Below are positions 28,781 to 38,705 of a stretch of 64,000 nt of DNA, in pieces. The first letter of the stretch is position 1; the number at the start of each line of letters is the position of its first letter. Origin of the DNA: Marmoricola sp. OAE513 (GTDB taxonomy: Bacteria; Actinomycetota; Actinomycetes; Propionibacteriales; Nocardioidaceae); the NCBI RefSeq assembly GCF_040546585.1, contig NZ_JBEPOC010000001.1, positions 3,472,001 through 3,536,000 of the forward strand, written 5' to 3'. Made by a program: the position numbers and the translations under genes. The notes beneath the pieces are model-generated. The model did not search any database and was not told the origin of the DNA. It saw nothing but the letters and a program-made list of their open reading frames with translations.

Positions 28781-30532
28781 TCAGTGCTTGTGCGTCAGCT
28801 CTTCGCCGTCGACGTCGTGACGACCGTCGAACTGGTGACCGTCGGCCGCATGACCCTCCAGGGGAGCGTCATGAGCGTGCTCGAGCTCGGCGTGGTGGTG
28901 CGCCGCCTCGAGCTCCGCCGCGGTCGGCTTCTGCAGGTCGGTGGCGTACCAGGCCTTCGAGAGCTTCGCCCGGAGCTGGTCCAGGCGGGCCTTGGGGGCG
29001 GAGACACCGTTCGCGTCGGCGCCGCTGAGACCGGCGTACACCTGCGGACGCTCGTGCGAGGTGAGCATGTAGGCGCGCTCCTCGCTGAGCGGGAGGTGCT
29101 TCTCGGTGTAGCCACCCTCGGCGTCCCGCATGATGATGCCGCTCTCGTAGCCGTGCAGCACCATCTCGGCGTCGTGACGCTGGAGCGAGATGCACCAGCG
29201 CTTGGCCAGGATGAACACGAGCGGCGGGATCACGAAGATCGCCCCACGCATGAAGTATGTGATCGTGTTCAGGTCCAGGTGGAACGTCGTGGCCAGGATG
29301 TCGTTGCCGCCGGCGGCCCAGAGCAGGCCGTAGAGGGTGATCATCGCCGCCAGGAACGCGGTCCGGGTCGGGACGTTGCGCGGACGCTGGAGCAGGTGGT
29401 GCTCCCGCTTGTCGCCGGTGATCCACTGCTCGATGAACGGGTAGGCGAGCACGATGGCCAGCAGGGCGATCGGCGCTATCTGTCCGGGCAGGAAGATGTT
29501 CCAGCTCAGGGTGACGCCGAAGATGTGCGTCTCCCAACCGGGCATGATGCGCAGCAGGCCTTCGGCGATACCCATGTACCAGTCGGGCTGGGAGCCCGCC
29601 GTCACTTCTGCCGGGTTGTACGGGCCGAAGCGCCACACCGGGTTGATCGTCATCAGGCCACCCATCAGGGCGACGACGCCGAAGACGATGAAGAAGAACC
29701 CGCCGGCCTTGGCGGCGTACACCGGCATCATCGGGTAGCCGACGACGTTGTCCTCGGTCTTGCCGGGCCCGGGCCACTGGGTGTGCTTGTGGTAGACGAG
29801 CAGCAGCATGTGGGCCGCGATCATCGCCAGCAGCAGGCCGGGGATCAGCAGGATGTGCGCGGTGTAGAGGCGCGGGATGATCTGGTCGCCCGGGAACTCG
29901 CCGCCGAACATGAAGAACGACATGTAGGAGCCGAGTACCGGGGTCGCCTTCACCAGGCCGTCCGCGATGCGGAGGCCGGTCCCGGAGAGCAGGTCGTCGG
30001 GGAGCGAGTAACCCGCGAAGCCCTCGAGGATGCCGAGGAGCAGCAGCACCCCACCGATGATCCAGTTGAGCTCACGCGGCTTCCGGAACGCGCCGGTGAG
30101 GAAGACGCGCATCATGTGGACGAGCATCGCGGCGATGAACAGCATCGCGGCCCAGTGGTGCATCTGCCGCATCAGCAGTCCGGCGCGAACGTCGAAGCTG
30201 ATGTGCAGCGTCGAGGCGTACGCCTCGGACATGTGGATGCCGCGGAGCTGGTCGTAGGAACCGTTGTAGGTGACCTCGCCCATGCTCGGGTTGAACCACA
30301 GGGTCAGGAAGACGCCGGTGAGGAGCAGGATCACGAAGCTCCACAACGCAATCTCGCCGAGCATGAACGACCAGTGGTCCGGGAAGACCTTGCGGATCTG
30401 CTTCTTGGTCGCCGTCGCGATACCGAGGCGCTCGTCGGCCCAGTTCGCGACGGCGCCAGCCGGGTTGGCCTTCGGCGTCTTCGCCGGCTCGGTGCCGTTG
30501 GTCGTAGCTGCAGTGGTAGCCATCTCGATCAC
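28781..30532 (-). CDS. qcrB: Cytochrome bc1 complex cytochrome b subunit
   Basis: The 583-residue cytochrome b of the bc1 branch oxidises menaquinol. It has about eight membrane helices; heme ligand His pairs lie in the N-terminal part (for example MHHWAAMLF and HILLIPGLLL). The quinol-site segment is GYSLPDDLLSGTGLRI. The C-terminal 150 residues are a charged extension typical of actinobacterial QcrB. It overlaps qcrA by four bases and ends the qcrCAB operon. Confidence 0.96.
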   Translation of the reverse strand: MIEMATTAATTNGTEPAKTPKANPAGAVANWADERLGIATATKKQIRKVFPDHWSFMLGEIALWSFVILLLTGVFLTLWFNPSMGEVTYNGSYDQLRGIHMSEAYASTLHISFDVRAGLLMRQMHHWAAMLFIAAMLVHMMRVFLTGAFRKPRELNWIIGGVLLLLGILEGFAGYSLPDDLLSGTGLRIADGLVKATPVLGSYMSFFMFGGEFPGDQIIPRLYTAHILLIPGLLLAMIAAHMLLLVYHKHTQWPGPGKTEDNVVGYPMMPVYAAKAGGFFFIVFGVVALMGGLMTINPVWRFGPYNPAEVTAGSQPDWYMGIAEGLLRIMPGWETHIFGVTLSWNIFLPGQIAPIALLAIVLAYPFIEQWITGDKREHHLLQRPRNVPTRTAFLAAMITLYGLLWAAGGNDILATTFHLDLNTITYFMRGAIFVIPPLVFILAKRWCISLQRHDAEMVLHGYESGIIMRDAEGGYTEKHLPLSEERAYMLTSHERPQVYAGLSGADANGVSAPKARLDQLRAKLSKAWYATDLQKPTAAELEAAHHHAELEHAHDAPLEGHAADGHQFDGRHDVDGEELTHKH

Positions 30533-31560
30533 CCACGTTCCCAGTAGCTCGGTCCGACCGGCTCGTCGAAGTCTCGCTTGGCTACCAGGTAGCCCTCAGC
30601 GTCAACGGTGATCGGAAGTTGTGGCAAGTGTCGGCCGGCGGGTCCGAAGACCACCTTACCGTTGTCGGCAAGGTCGAACGTCGACTGGTGGCAGGGGCAG
30701 AGCAGGTGGTGCGTCTGCTGCTCCCACAGGGAGATCGGGCACCCCACGTGGGTGCAGATCTTGGAGAAGCAGAGGATGCCGTCGACGCCCCAGTTCTCCG
30801 CGCGGTCCTTGTCCTTGATGTCGTCTGGGTGCATCCGGACCAGGATCACCGCGGCCTTGGCCTTCTCGGCCTGCAGCTCGTGGCCCTCGTACTCGGCCTC
30901 CTCGCCCTCCTCGGTCGGGAAGAACGCGGAGGGTTCGGCGTTGACGAGCTGACCGATCTGCATGTCCTCGGGGCGGATCTTGGCGCCGTCGACGTCCTGG
31001 ACGACGAACATGCCCTTCTTCCAGACCGTGTGCTCGAGCTTGTCGCCCGGCAGCGGGCCGAGGTCGCGCAGGGCGACGATGGCCGGCAGGCCGAGCAGGC
31101 CCATCGCGCCGAGGAGCGAGTTGCGGACCAGCGGACGGCGACCGATTCCGGAGTCGGCGATGCCGGCGTCCAGAGCGGCGAGCGCCTCGTCGCGGTCCTC
31201 CTGCGGCGAGGCCGCGGAGTGCCGGTACTCGACGATCTCGTGGTCGCTCATCAGCTTGCGCGACCACTGGATCGCGCCGATGCCGATGAACAGCAGAGCG
31301 AGACCCAGGGTGGTGCCGAGGGCGAGCTGGAGCGCGCCCATGCCGGCGAACTCGTCGCGCTTGCCGATGGCGAAGTACGAGACGCAGAACAGGATCGCCG
31401 AGACGCCGGAGAGGCCGAACAGCGTCGCTACCTGGCGCTCGGCACGCTTCTCCGCAGCCGGGTCGACGTCGGTCGGCCGGGGGAGGTGCTCGGGCAGGCC
31501 CGGGTTCGCGATCGGCTCAGCGGGCTCGAGTGCGCCGTGGCCGGTGTGGTCGTCGCTCAC
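30529..31560 (-). CDS. qcrA: Rieske iron-sulfur subunit of the bc1 complex
   Basis: A 343-residue actinobacterial Rieske protein with three hydrophobic segments (about 45-65, 76-96 and 148-164). The 2Fe-2S ligands are C269-T-H271...C274 (CTHVGC) and C288-P-C290-H291 (CPCHQS). The GTG at 31560-31558 overlaps the qcrC stop (GTGA) and gives the usual start. The open frame reaching further upstream is a qcrC shadow. Confidence 0.95.
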   Translation of the reverse strand: MSDDHTGHGALEPAEPIANPGLPEHLPRPTDVDPAAEKRAERQVATLFGLSGVSAILFCVSYFAIGKRDEFAGMGALQLALGTTLGLALLFIGIGAIQWSRKLMSDHEIVEYRHSAASPQEDRDEALAALDAGIADSGIGRRPLVRNSLLGAMGLLGLPAIVALRDLGPLPGDKLEHTVWKKGMFVVQDVDGAKIRPEDMQIGQLVNAEPSAFFPTEEGEEAEYEGHELQAEKAKAAVILVRMHPDDIKDKDRAENWGVDGILCFSKICTHVGCPISLWEQQTHHLLCPCHQSTFDLADNGKVVFGPAGRHLPQLPITVDAEGYLVAKRDFDEPVGPSYWERG

Positions 31561-32417
31561 GCGTTGGCCCCCTTCTTGTTCGTCTTCTTCACGCGGGCGG
31601 AGCCAGCGGTGATCCAGATGCCGAAGCCGACCAGGCCGCCGATGCCGACGAGCCAGGCGAACATGCCCTCGGCGACCGGCCCGACCGAGCCGAGCGTGAA
31701 GCCGCCGTAGCTCGGCGTGTCCTCCTGCTTCTTCAGGTACGCGATGATGTCGCGCTTGTCCTGCGGGGACAGGACGCCGTTGGAGAAGACCGGCATCTGC
31801 TGCGGACCGGTCTGCATGGCCTCGAAGATGTGCTTGCTGGAGACGCCGATCAGGCTGGGCGCGAACTTGCCCTTGGGCAGGGCGCCTCCGCTGCCGGCGA
31901 AGTTGTGGCACGCCGTGCAGTTGGTGCGGAAGAACTGGCCACCGCGGGCGACGTCACCCTTGGCCGGGTCGTACTCGTCCTTGGTCGGGATGGCCGGGCC
32001 GGCACCCAGCGAGGCGACGAACGCCGCGAGCTGGGCGGTCTCCTCCTTGGTGAAGACCGGGCGCTTGCGGACGGCCTGGGCTCCGGGCTGGGCCATCGGC
32101 ATCCGGCCGCTCTCGACCTGGAAGTCGACCGCAGCGGCCCCGACGCCGATGAGCGGCGGGCCGTACTGGTTGCCCTTCTTGGTCACGATGCCCTCGCCGT
32201 TCAGGCCGTGGCAGGAGGAGCAGCTGACCGCGAACAGGGCGCGGCCGGCAGCGATCGCGTCGGTGTCCGGGCCGGCCTCCTCGGCGCCGGCGGGCGCCAG
32301 GGCGGCCCAGGCGCCACCGGTGGCCAGCAGGCCGAGGATCAGCACAGCGGGCGCCGCGAATCGGCTGCGCCGGCGGGCCGAGAGCCGAGCTGAGATCTTG
32401 CGCGTGAGCAGTCGCAC
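31557..32417 (-). CDS. qcrC: Diheme cytochrome c subunit of the bc1 complex
   Basis: A 286-residue membrane-anchored cytochrome with two c-type heme sites, C66-SS-C69-H70 and C167-TA-C170-H171, as usual for actinobacterial QcrC. It has an N-terminal signal/anchor and a C-terminal helix (about 255-275). It carries electrons directly to CtaC in the supercomplex. The GTG at 32417-32415 has AGGA six bases before it. Confidence 0.94.
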   Translation of the reverse strand: MRLLTRKISARLSARRRSRFAAPAVLILGLLATGGAWAALAPAGAEEAGPDTDAIAAGRALFAVSCSSCHGLNGEGIVTKKGNQYGPPLIGVGAAAVDFQVESGRMPMAQPGAQAVRKRPVFTKEETAQLAAFVASLGAGPAIPTKDEYDPAKGDVARGGQFFRTNCTACHNFAGSGGALPKGKFAPSLIGVSSKHIFEAMQTGPQQMPVFSNGVLSPQDKRDIIAYLKKQEDTPSYGGFTLGSVGPVAEGMFAWLVGIGGLVGFGIWITAGSARVKKTNKKGANA

Positions 32418-32439
32418 AACAGGTCCTATCGGTTCAGGC

Positions 32440-33078
32440 TTACTTGATGATGTAGATGGTCGCGAACAGGCCGATCCAGACGACATCGACGAAGTGCCAG
32501 TAGTAGGACACGACGATGGCGGTGACCGCTTGCTCGTGGGTGAAGCGACGTGCGACGAGTGTTCGTCCGAGGACGAAGAGGAAGGCGATGAGGCCGCCGG
32601 TCACGTGGATGCCGTGGAAGCCGGTGGTCAGGTAGAACATCGTCCCGTAGCCGTTGGCCGGGATGGTGACACCCTCGTGGATCAGCTCGGTGTACTCGAA
32701 CGCCTGGCCGCCGATGAAGATCGCGCCCATCACGTAGGTGAGCACGAACCACTCGCGCAGACCCCACAGCTTGAGGTTCAGGAGGGCGCCGGTGCGGGCC
32801 ACCTGACCGCGCTCCGCGGCGAAGACGCCGAGCTGGCAGGTCACCGAGGACGCCACCAGGATGAACGTGTTCGTCGACGCGAAGGGCACGTTCAGGTCCG
32901 CCGTCGACTCCGCCCACAGGTCGGGACTCACGGCCCGGATGGTGAAGTACGCCGCGAACAGTGCCGCGAAGAACATCAGCTCGCTCGAGAGCCAGATGAT
33001 GGTTCCTACGCTGACCATGCTCGGTCGGTCATGGTGCCCGTGCAGTCGGGATGCTGGGATCGCAGATGCTGTCGCCAC
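32440..33078 (-). CDS. ctaE: Cytochrome c oxidase subunit III
   Basis: A 212-residue protein with about five hydrophobic segments. The family signatures are [30 protein letters not shown] and [15 protein letters not shown] at the C-terminus. It is the first gene of the ctaE-qcrCAB operon, with 22 nt to qcrC, and completes the oxidase whose other subunits are encoded at 21016-24034. Confidence 0.95.
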   Translation of the reverse strand: MATASAIPASRLHGHHDRPSMVSVGTIIWLSSELMFFAALFAAYFTIRAVSPDLWAESTADLNVPFASTNTFILVASSVTCQLGVFAAERGQVARTGALLNLKLWGLREWFVLTYVMGAIFIGGQAFEYTELIHEGVTIPANGYGTMFYLTTGFHGIHVTGGLIAFLFVLGRTLVARRFTHEQAVTAIVVSYYWHFVDVVWIGLFATIYIIK

Positions 33079-33216
33079 GCGGCCATTATGTCGTTACCCG
33101 AGCGTGCTGCCACCCCGACCCCCTGTTTTAGACACGTGTTTCCCGACGGGCACTGGGGATGGAGCGGGTGGGGGTGGTGTGACTCACGTGATCGGGCCAC
33201 CTTCTACCCTGTCAAG

Positions 33217-34167
33217 GTGCCCCTCACGCCCGCCCTCGTCCCTGCGTCTGCGCTGCTCGCCGCGCCCGCAGCGACGTCCGATCTGCCCCGTTTCACCGCG
33301 TCGAGCGTGTTCACCGCGTGGGGGATCGACCCGATCCCGTTCATCGTCACGATCTGGGTCGCCGGCCTGTACCTGCTCGGGGTGTGGACCCTGCGCAACC
33401 GGGGTGACCGGTGGCCGGTGGGGAGGACGCTGGCATTCGTCCTCGGCGGCATGGGCACCTTCTACGTCGCGACGTCCTCGGGAATCGGCGCCTACGACAC
33501 CACGCTGCTGAGCGTGCACATGGTCCAGCACATGCTGCTGGGGATGGTGGTGCCGCTCTTCCTCGCCCTGGGCGCCCCGGTGACGCTGGCCCTGCGCACC
33601 TTGCCCCCGCGACCGCGGGCCTGGCTGCTCGCGGTGCTGCACTCGCGAGTCGCGAAGGTGCTCTCCTTCGCACCCCTCACCCTCGCCCTGTACGTCGTCA
33701 GCCCGTGGGCGCTCTACTTCACCGGGTGGTACGAGGCCACGCTGCACTCGACGTTCCAGCACGACATGATGCACTTCCACCTGGTCGCCGTCGGCGCGCT
33801 CTTCTTCTGGCCGCTGATGGGGATCGACCCGCTCCCGGGTCGGATCGGCTACCCGGCGCGGATGCTCGTGGTCGTGCTGACGCTGCCGTTCCACGCCTTC
33901 CTGGGGATCACGATCATGGGACAGAGCAGCCTGATCGGCGGGGACTGGTACCCCGACCTGCACCGGACCCTGACCTGGTTGCCCGAACCGCTCGACGACC
34001 AGCACACCGCAGGCGGGATCTTGTGGAGCTCGGGCGACCTGATCGGACTGATCTTCTTCGCCGTCCTCTTCGTGCAGTGGGTCCGCGCCTCGATGAAGGA
34101 GGCCGAACGGGAGGACCGCCGTCTCGACCGGCTGGAACGCCTCGCGGCGTCCGCCGACCCGGACTAG
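33217..34167 (+). CDS. ctaG: Cytochrome c oxidase assembly protein (Caa3_CtaG type)
   Basis: A 316-residue protein with about seven membrane helices. The family segments are SVHMVQHMLLGMVVPLFLAL, DMMHFHLVAVGALFFWPL and HAFLGITIMGQSSLIGGDWY, with conserved His residues. It is thought to help insert copper into the oxidase. The GTG at 33217 gives the expected start, though the ribosome site is weak. It is divergent from ctaE and lies beside the oxidase genes, which supports the role. Confidence 0.88.
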   Translation: MPLTPALVPASALLAAPAATSDLPRFTASSVFTAWGIDPIPFIVTIWVAGLYLLGVWTLRNRGDRWPVGRTLAFVLGGMGTFYVATSSGIGAYDTTLLSVHMVQHMLLGMVVPLFLALGAPVTLALRTLPPRPRAWLLAVLHSRVAKVLSFAPLTLALYVVSPWALYFTGWYEATLHSTFQHDMMHFHLVAVGALFFWPLMGIDPLPGRIGYPARMLVVVLTLPFHAFLGITIMGQSSLIGGDWYPDLHRTLTWLPEPLDDQHTAGGILWSSGDLIGLIFFAVLFVQWVRASMKEAEREDRRLDRLERLAASADPD

Positions 34168-34180
34168 TAAGGTTCTCGGT

Positions 34181-34591
34181 GTGACTGCGAACACCCCCGC
34201 ACTGCGTGTCCTCGTCTACAGCGACGACTCCGACGTCCGCTCCCAGGTCATCCTGGGTCTGGGTCGGCGGGTCCACCCCGACCTGCCGGAGCTGGAGTAC
34301 GTCGAGGTGGCGACCGAGCCGGTGGTCTGGCAGCAGCTCGACTCGGGCACGATCGACCTCGCGATCCTCGACGGCGAGGCGACCCCGGCCGGTGGCCTGG
34401 GCATCGCGCGCCAGATGAAGGACGAGATCTACCAGGCCCCGCCGGCGCTGGTGCTCACCGGTCGGCCGCAGGACAACTGGCTGGCCACCTGGTCGCGCGC
34501 CGAGGCGGCGGTGTCGCACCCGTTGGACCCGATCGAGCTCGCGGAGACGGTCATCCGTCTGCTGCGCTCGCGGGTCCCCGCCGAAGCCTGA
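34181..34591 (+). CDS. Receiver-like protein
   Basis: A 136-residue protein with a response-regulator receiver fold: [16 protein letters not shown] at the start, [20 protein letters not shown] (probable acceptor D) in the middle and [14 protein letters not shown] near the end. It has no output domain. The Asp cluster is present, so phosphorylation is possible. It lies 13 nt after ctaG and 4 nt before trpD, so it is probably co-transcribed with both. A partner kinase is not apparent. Confidence 0.75.
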   Translation: MTANTPALRVLVYSDDSDVRSQVILGLGRRVHPDLPELEYVEVATEPVVWQQLDSGTIDLAILDGEATPAGGLGIARQMKDEIYQAPPALVLTGRPQDNWLATWSRAEAAVSHPLDPIELAETVIRLLRSRVPAEA

Positions 34592-34595
34592 CCCG

Positions 34596-35636
34596 GTGAG
34601 CGGGCAGACGGGCCGCACCTGGCCCGAGGTCCTGACCGCGCTCGTCGGGGGCCACGACCTGTCGGTCGACCAGACGAGCTGGGCGATGGGCGAGATCCTC
34701 CTCGGCGCCGCCACCCCGGTGCAGATCGCCGGTTTCGCGGTCGCGCTGCGCTCCAAGGGGGAGACGGTCGAGGAGATGCAGGGACTCGTCGATGCGATGT
34801 ACGAGCACGCCGCACCCCTGAACGTCGAGGGTCGGACCCTCGACATCGTCGGGACGGGCGGGGACCGTTCCTTCTCGGTGAACATCTCGACGATGGCGGC
34901 GATCGTGGCAGCGGGAGCCGGGGTCACCGTCGTCAAGCACGGCAACCGGTCGGCCTCCAGCAAGGCGGGCAGTGCTGACGTGCTCGAGCTCCTCGGCATC
35001 CGGCTGGACCTGCCGGTCGACGCCGTCGCGCGCGTGGCCGCCGAGGCAGGCATCACCTTCTGCTTCGCCGCAGCCTTCCACCCGGCTCTGCGTCACGCCG
35101 CTGTCGCGCGCAGCGAGCTCGGCATCGGCACGACCTTCAACTTCCTCGGCCCGATCGCGAACCCCGCGAAGCCGGCCGCCCAGGCGATCGGGTGCGCTGA
35201 CCCGCGGATGGCCCCGGTGATGGCCGGTGTGTTCGCGCGTCGGGGTGTCGACGCGTGGGTGTTCCGCGGTGACGACGGGCTCGACGAGCTGACCACCACC
35301 ACGACCTCCCGGGTATGGACCGTGCGCGCGGGCGAGGTGGTCGAGGAGTCCCTCGACCCCACCCGGCTCGGCATCGCGCCCGGCACCGCGGAGAGCCTGC
35401 GCGGTCAGGACGCCGCCTTCAACGCCGACGTCGTACGCCGGCTCCTGGCCGGCGAGCGCGGCCCGGTACGGGACGCGGTCGTGCTCAACGCCGGCGCCGC
35501 CCTCGCGATCCACGCCGACGACGCCGGGACGCTGGAGGAGCGGGTCGCGGCCGGCATCGCGCGCGCCGACGAAGCCCTGGACTCCGGCGCGGCCCAGGCC
35601 ACGCTGGACCGCTGGGTCAGCGCGGCTTCCGCGTAG
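34596..35636 (+). CDS. trpD: Anthranilate phosphoribosyltransferase
   Basis: A 346-residue tryptophan-pathway enzyme that joins PRPP to anthranilate. The PRPP and metal loops are visible as [17 protein letters not shown] and [19 protein letters not shown], with [13 protein letters not shown] later. Length is normal. No other trp gene is nearby. The 3' end overlaps the convergent gene at 35617 by 20 bases. Confidence 0.95.
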   Translation: MSGQTGRTWPEVLTALVGGHDLSVDQTSWAMGEILLGAATPVQIAGFAVALRSKGETVEEMQGLVDAMYEHAAPLNVEGRTLDIVGTGGDRSFSVNISTMAAIVAAGAGVTVVKHGNRSASSKAGSADVLELLGIRLDLPVDAVARVAAEAGITFCFAAAFHPALRHAAVARSELGIGTTFNFLGPIANPAKPAAQAIGCADPRMAPVMAGVFARRGVDAWVFRGDDGLDELTTTTTSRVWTVRAGEVVEESLDPTRLGIAPGTAESLRGQDAAFNADVVRRLLAGERGPVRDAVVLNAGAALAIHADDAGTLEERVAAGIARADEALDSGAAQATLDRWVSAASA

Positions 35637-36300
35637 CGTCGTTCGGGACCGCCAGCTCGAAGGACCCGTCTGCCAGGGCGGTGAAACCGACCTTCTCGTA
35701 GTACGCCCCGACCATGCTCGGTGACGTCGTCACGGTGGTCACCCCGCGTCCGACGAACATGTCGCTCTGCAGCCACACGAACCGGCCGGGGGAGAAGTCG
35801 CGGTACTTGGGGGTGACGTAGTCCAGCAGCACGGTCGCCCGAGGGCCGTCGATGCGTAGCAGCACCACCCCGACGGTCTCGTCACCGCGCTGCACGATGA
35901 AGGCCCGGTTGTCCTCGTCGGCGCCGTCCCAGACCAGGTCGGGCTGGAAGGTGAGGATGTCCGGCTCGTGCACGCGGAGCACGTGCCGCAGGTAGTCGTC
36001 CTGCCCGCCGACCTCGAGCACGACGTACGTCTCGGTGTCGTGGCGCGTGCTGGTCAGGTTCCGGATGTGCCAGAGGTTGATCGCCATCAGTGCGACGTTC
36101 ATCGCGACCATCGGCCAGATCTCGAGCGTGGCGTTGTAGCCGGTCAGCACGACGCACGCGGCGAGGTTGAGCACCCGGAAGCGCAGCACCCGGGCCTGCA
36201 TGACGGAGTAGACGAGCAGCGCCGATCCGGTCCAGCCGATCGCGTCGAGCCAGCTCACGAGGACTCGTTGACGAGCGACGCGCGGATCATGATCCGACAC
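35617..36300 (-). CDS. Membrane segment-GNAT acetyltransferase fusion
   Basis: A 227-residue protein with two parts. The first 80 residues have about three hydrophobic segments ([38 protein letters not shown]), like the YgjV family. The rest (about 90-227) looks like a GNAT acetyltransferase ([44 protein letters not shown]). The substrate is unknown. It is convergent with trpD and read with the glycosyltransferase operon direction. Confidence 0.7.
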   Translation of the reverse strand: MSDHDPRVARQRVLVSWLDAIGWTGSALLVYSVMQARVLRFRVLNLAACVVLTGYNATLEIWPMVAMNVALMAINLWHIRNLTSTRHDTETYVVLEVGGQDDYLRHVLRVHEPDILTFQPDLVWDGADEDNRAFIVQRGDETVGVVLLRIDGPRATVLLDYVTPKYRDFSPGRFVWLQSDMFVGRGVTTVTTSPSMVGAYYEKVGFTALADGSFELAVPNDATRKPR

Positions 36301-36324
36301 TAACCCGACAGGGCGTCGTACTCC

Positions 36325-37209
36325 TCAGCCCTTGGCGAGGGCGTGGCGGAGCAGCCCCTGGGCCGCAGCCGGCTTGCGCGCCGACAGCGCGGACGGCACG
36401 AGAGCGGCGGCGTGCAGGCGCGACGTCAGGTGTCGCCGAGCCGCACGCTCGGCCCGGACCAGCCCCTGGGAGCCGAGCTCGTCGGCGATCGTCCGGAAGT
36501 AGTGCCGCTCCTCGGCGAACCGCTCGCCGGTCAGGGTCTTCAGCGACGAGTCGCTGCTGGTGTGCCGCCGGTACTGGAACGCGACCTCCGGGCAGAGCGC
36601 CATCGACCCTCCGCCGCGGAGCACGTCCAGGAGCAGACCGAGGTCCTGGACGACGTGGAAGTCGGGACGGAAACCGATCTGCTCGATCACGTCCCGCCGC
36701 CAGCACAGGCTGGGGAAGTAGGTCCAGTTGCCGCGGAGCAGCGAGACCATCAACGACTCGCCGGACAGCTCACGCGGACCCTCGACGCTCGGGGTCAGCC
36801 GGCTCTTGACCCGGTCGACGAGCGGCCGCACCACCCGGTTGGTCTCGTCGATGATCTCGACGCCGGTCTCGATGATGGCCACGCCGGGGAACGTTGCGAT
36901 CGCCCGCTCGAGGTCAGCCAGGTACCGCGTCTTCATCAGGTCGTCGGCGCCCATCACCACGACGTACTCGGCGGAGGCGAGGCTGAGTGCCTTCATGTAG
37001 TTGAGGTTCGCGCCGAGATTCTCCTCGTTGCGGTGGTACTCGATCCGGTCGTCGCCCAGGTCGGCGAACCACGTCGCGATCGTCGGGTCCGGGTAGCCGT
37101 CGTCGACGACGACCAGGCGCCAGTCCCTCGAGGTCTGCGCCCGGACACTGGCCACGGTCTGGCGCATCATGTCGGGGTCGCCGTAGAACGGCAGCAGGAC
37201 GTCGATCAT
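36325..37209 (-). CDS. Family 2 glycosyltransferase
   Basis: A 294-residue GT-A glycosyltransferase. The fold starts with VLLPFYGDPDMMRQTVASV, then VVVDDGYPD, the nucleotide-sugar metal site MGADDLM (about 84-90) and QDLGLLLDVL. It is the last gene of a four-gene operon with overlapping ends (ATGA at 37206-37209). The sugar donor and acceptor are unknown; a surface polysaccharide or glycan decoration is likely. Confidence 0.88.
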   Translation of the reverse strand: MIDVLLPFYGDPDMMRQTVASVRAQTSRDWRLVVVDDGYPDPTIATWFADLGDDRIEYHRNEENLGANLNYMKALSLASAEYVVVMGADDLMKTRYLADLERAIATFPGVAIIETGVEIIDETNRVVRPLVDRVKSRLTPSVEGPRELSGESLMVSLLRGNWTYFPSLCWRRDVIEQIGFRPDFHVVQDLGLLLDVLRGGGSMALCPEVAFQYRRHTSSDSSLKTLTGERFAEERHYFRTIADELGSQGLVRAERAARRHLTSRLHAAALVPSALSARKPAAAQGLLRHALAKG

Positions 37210-38705
37210 CGGTTCGCCTCCATCAGGACGGGTTCCGCTCGAGCGGGCTCGGGCGAGATCGGGGCAGGGCGCGTCGAGGTGGCGCGCACCCAGCAGCCGA
37301 GGGCGACGGCGGCGAGCGCGATCAGCAGCAGCGCCGACGGTGGGGACCAGTGCGTCGCCTCGACCAGGGCGTGCTTGGCGCGCTGCCCGGCCATCACGTG
37401 CCACTGGCTGAGCAGCTGGACGGCGACGAGGCCGACGGCGACCGCGGGTGCAGCGAACCTGGCCTGCGGGAACGGTCGCGCGTCGGTGTCGAGCAGGTAC
37501 CCGGTGAGCACGATGAGCCCGACGGTGAACGGCATCCCGTAGCGCCCCTGCCACGCGCCGCCGACCTGGTGGAAGGAGATGACGGTCAGCGAGGCGGGCA
37601 CGGCGAACGAGACCAGGGCGACGAAGCCGATGCCGAGCAGTACCCGACCTCCTCCTGCACGGCGGAGCACGGCGAGGACCGTCATCCCGACCAGCACCAG
37701 GAGCAGGACCGCGTAGACCAGGGCCGGAGCGTGCTCGTCGCGCATCGGGAAGGCGCCGATCGCCTGGAGCGGCCAGAGCACGATCCCTCGGGCGACGGCG
37801 CTCCACGGGTTCCCGAGGAAGATCGCGCGTTCCGCGGACGGGCTGTTCACGCCGGAGAGCAGCACCCAGGCGATCTCGAACCCGATGGCAACCCCGGTGG
37901 CCAGGCCGATCGCGATCTCGCGTCCGCCCCGGGGCAGGAGCGCGCGAGCGGTGACCACCGGGCCGTGGACGACCGCGACCGCCACCACGATGAGGCCGAG
38001 CCAGAGCAGCCCGAGGGTGTGCGTGTTGGCGAGCACGGCGGACGCGACCGCGAGGGCGGCGTACGACGGGGTGCGCCGCTGGTCGCCGCGCGGCGCGACG
38101 AGAGCGAGGAGGGCCACCCACGCAGCCAGGCCGGCAAGCATCTCGAGCCCGTTCGGCGTGGCCACGGCGGTCGAGTAGACCGTGGTGGGCAGCGCTGCGA
38201 CGAGGCCGGCGACCAGGGGCCAGACGGTACGCGCGCCGGCGAGGGTCAGCCAGATCGTCATCATGAAGAGGGCACACCCCAGGAGGGCGGTCACCAGCCG
38301 CATCGCGTACAGGTTCGCGGTGCCGTGGAACGGTGCTGCCAGGGTGCCGACGAGCCCGTAGAACACCGGGTTGTAGCGCGAGGCCCCGCTGGCGAGCATG
38401 ACCTCGCCGTTCGCGAGCGTCTCGTACGGACGGCAGTTGAAGGTGCGCGTGTAGGGCCGTGCCTCGCACGCGGCCCGAGCGGCCTCGGCGACGTCCGCAC
38501 GTACCGGGATCAGGTCACCCCGGCCGAGATCGGCCGAGACCTGCTCGCTCCCGGCCTCCCAGTGGCCGAGCGCCACCGAGCTCGCCCGGTAGGAGTGGTC
38601 GAACTCGTCGATGCCGTAGTTCGGCGCGACGCAGAGGATCCACCCGAGCTGGAGCGCCAGGAAGCCGACGCCGGCCAGCACGGTGGTGCGGAGGCGTGCG
38701 CTCAT
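37206..38705 (-). CDS. DUF2142 family membrane protein
   Basis: A 499-residue integral membrane protein with about 12 hydrophobic segments, rich in Ala, Leu and Val. The large loop EAARAACEARPYTRTF and the Asn-rich NYGIDEFDHSYRASSVALGHW near the start fit the DUF2142 family, which contains GT-C-like polyprenyl-phosphosugar transferases. It lies between a DUF2304 gene and a glycosyltransferase gene with four-base overlaps at both ends, so it works with them. Confidence 0.8.
   Translation of the reverse strand: MSARLRTTVLAGVGFLALQLGWILCVAPNYGIDEFDHSYRASSVALGHWEAGSEQVSADLGRGDLIPVRADVAEAARAACEARPYTRTFNCRPYETLANGEVMLASGASRYNPVFYGLVGTLAAPFHGTANLYAMRLVTALLGCALFMMTIWLTLAGARTVWPLVAGLVAALPTTVYSTAVATPNGLEMLAGLAAWVALLALVAPRGDQRRTPSYAALAVASAVLANTHTLGLLWLGLIVVAVAVVHGPVVTARALLPRGGREIAIGLATGVAIGFEIAWVLLSGVNSPSAERAIFLGNPWSAVARGIVLWPLQAIGAFPMRDEHAPALVYAVLLLVLVGMTVLAVLRRAGGGRVLLGIGFVALVSFAVPASLTVISFHQVGGAWQGRYGMPFTVGLIVLTGYLLDTDARPFPQARFAAPAVAVGLVAVQLLSQWHVMAGQRAKHALVEATHWSPPSALLLIALAAVALGCWVRATSTRPAPISPEPARAEPVLMEANR

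Noticed and set aside
28664-30547. 627-codon open frame opposite qcrB
   Set aside because: Shadow of the qcrB codons; no family features and no ribosome site at its start.
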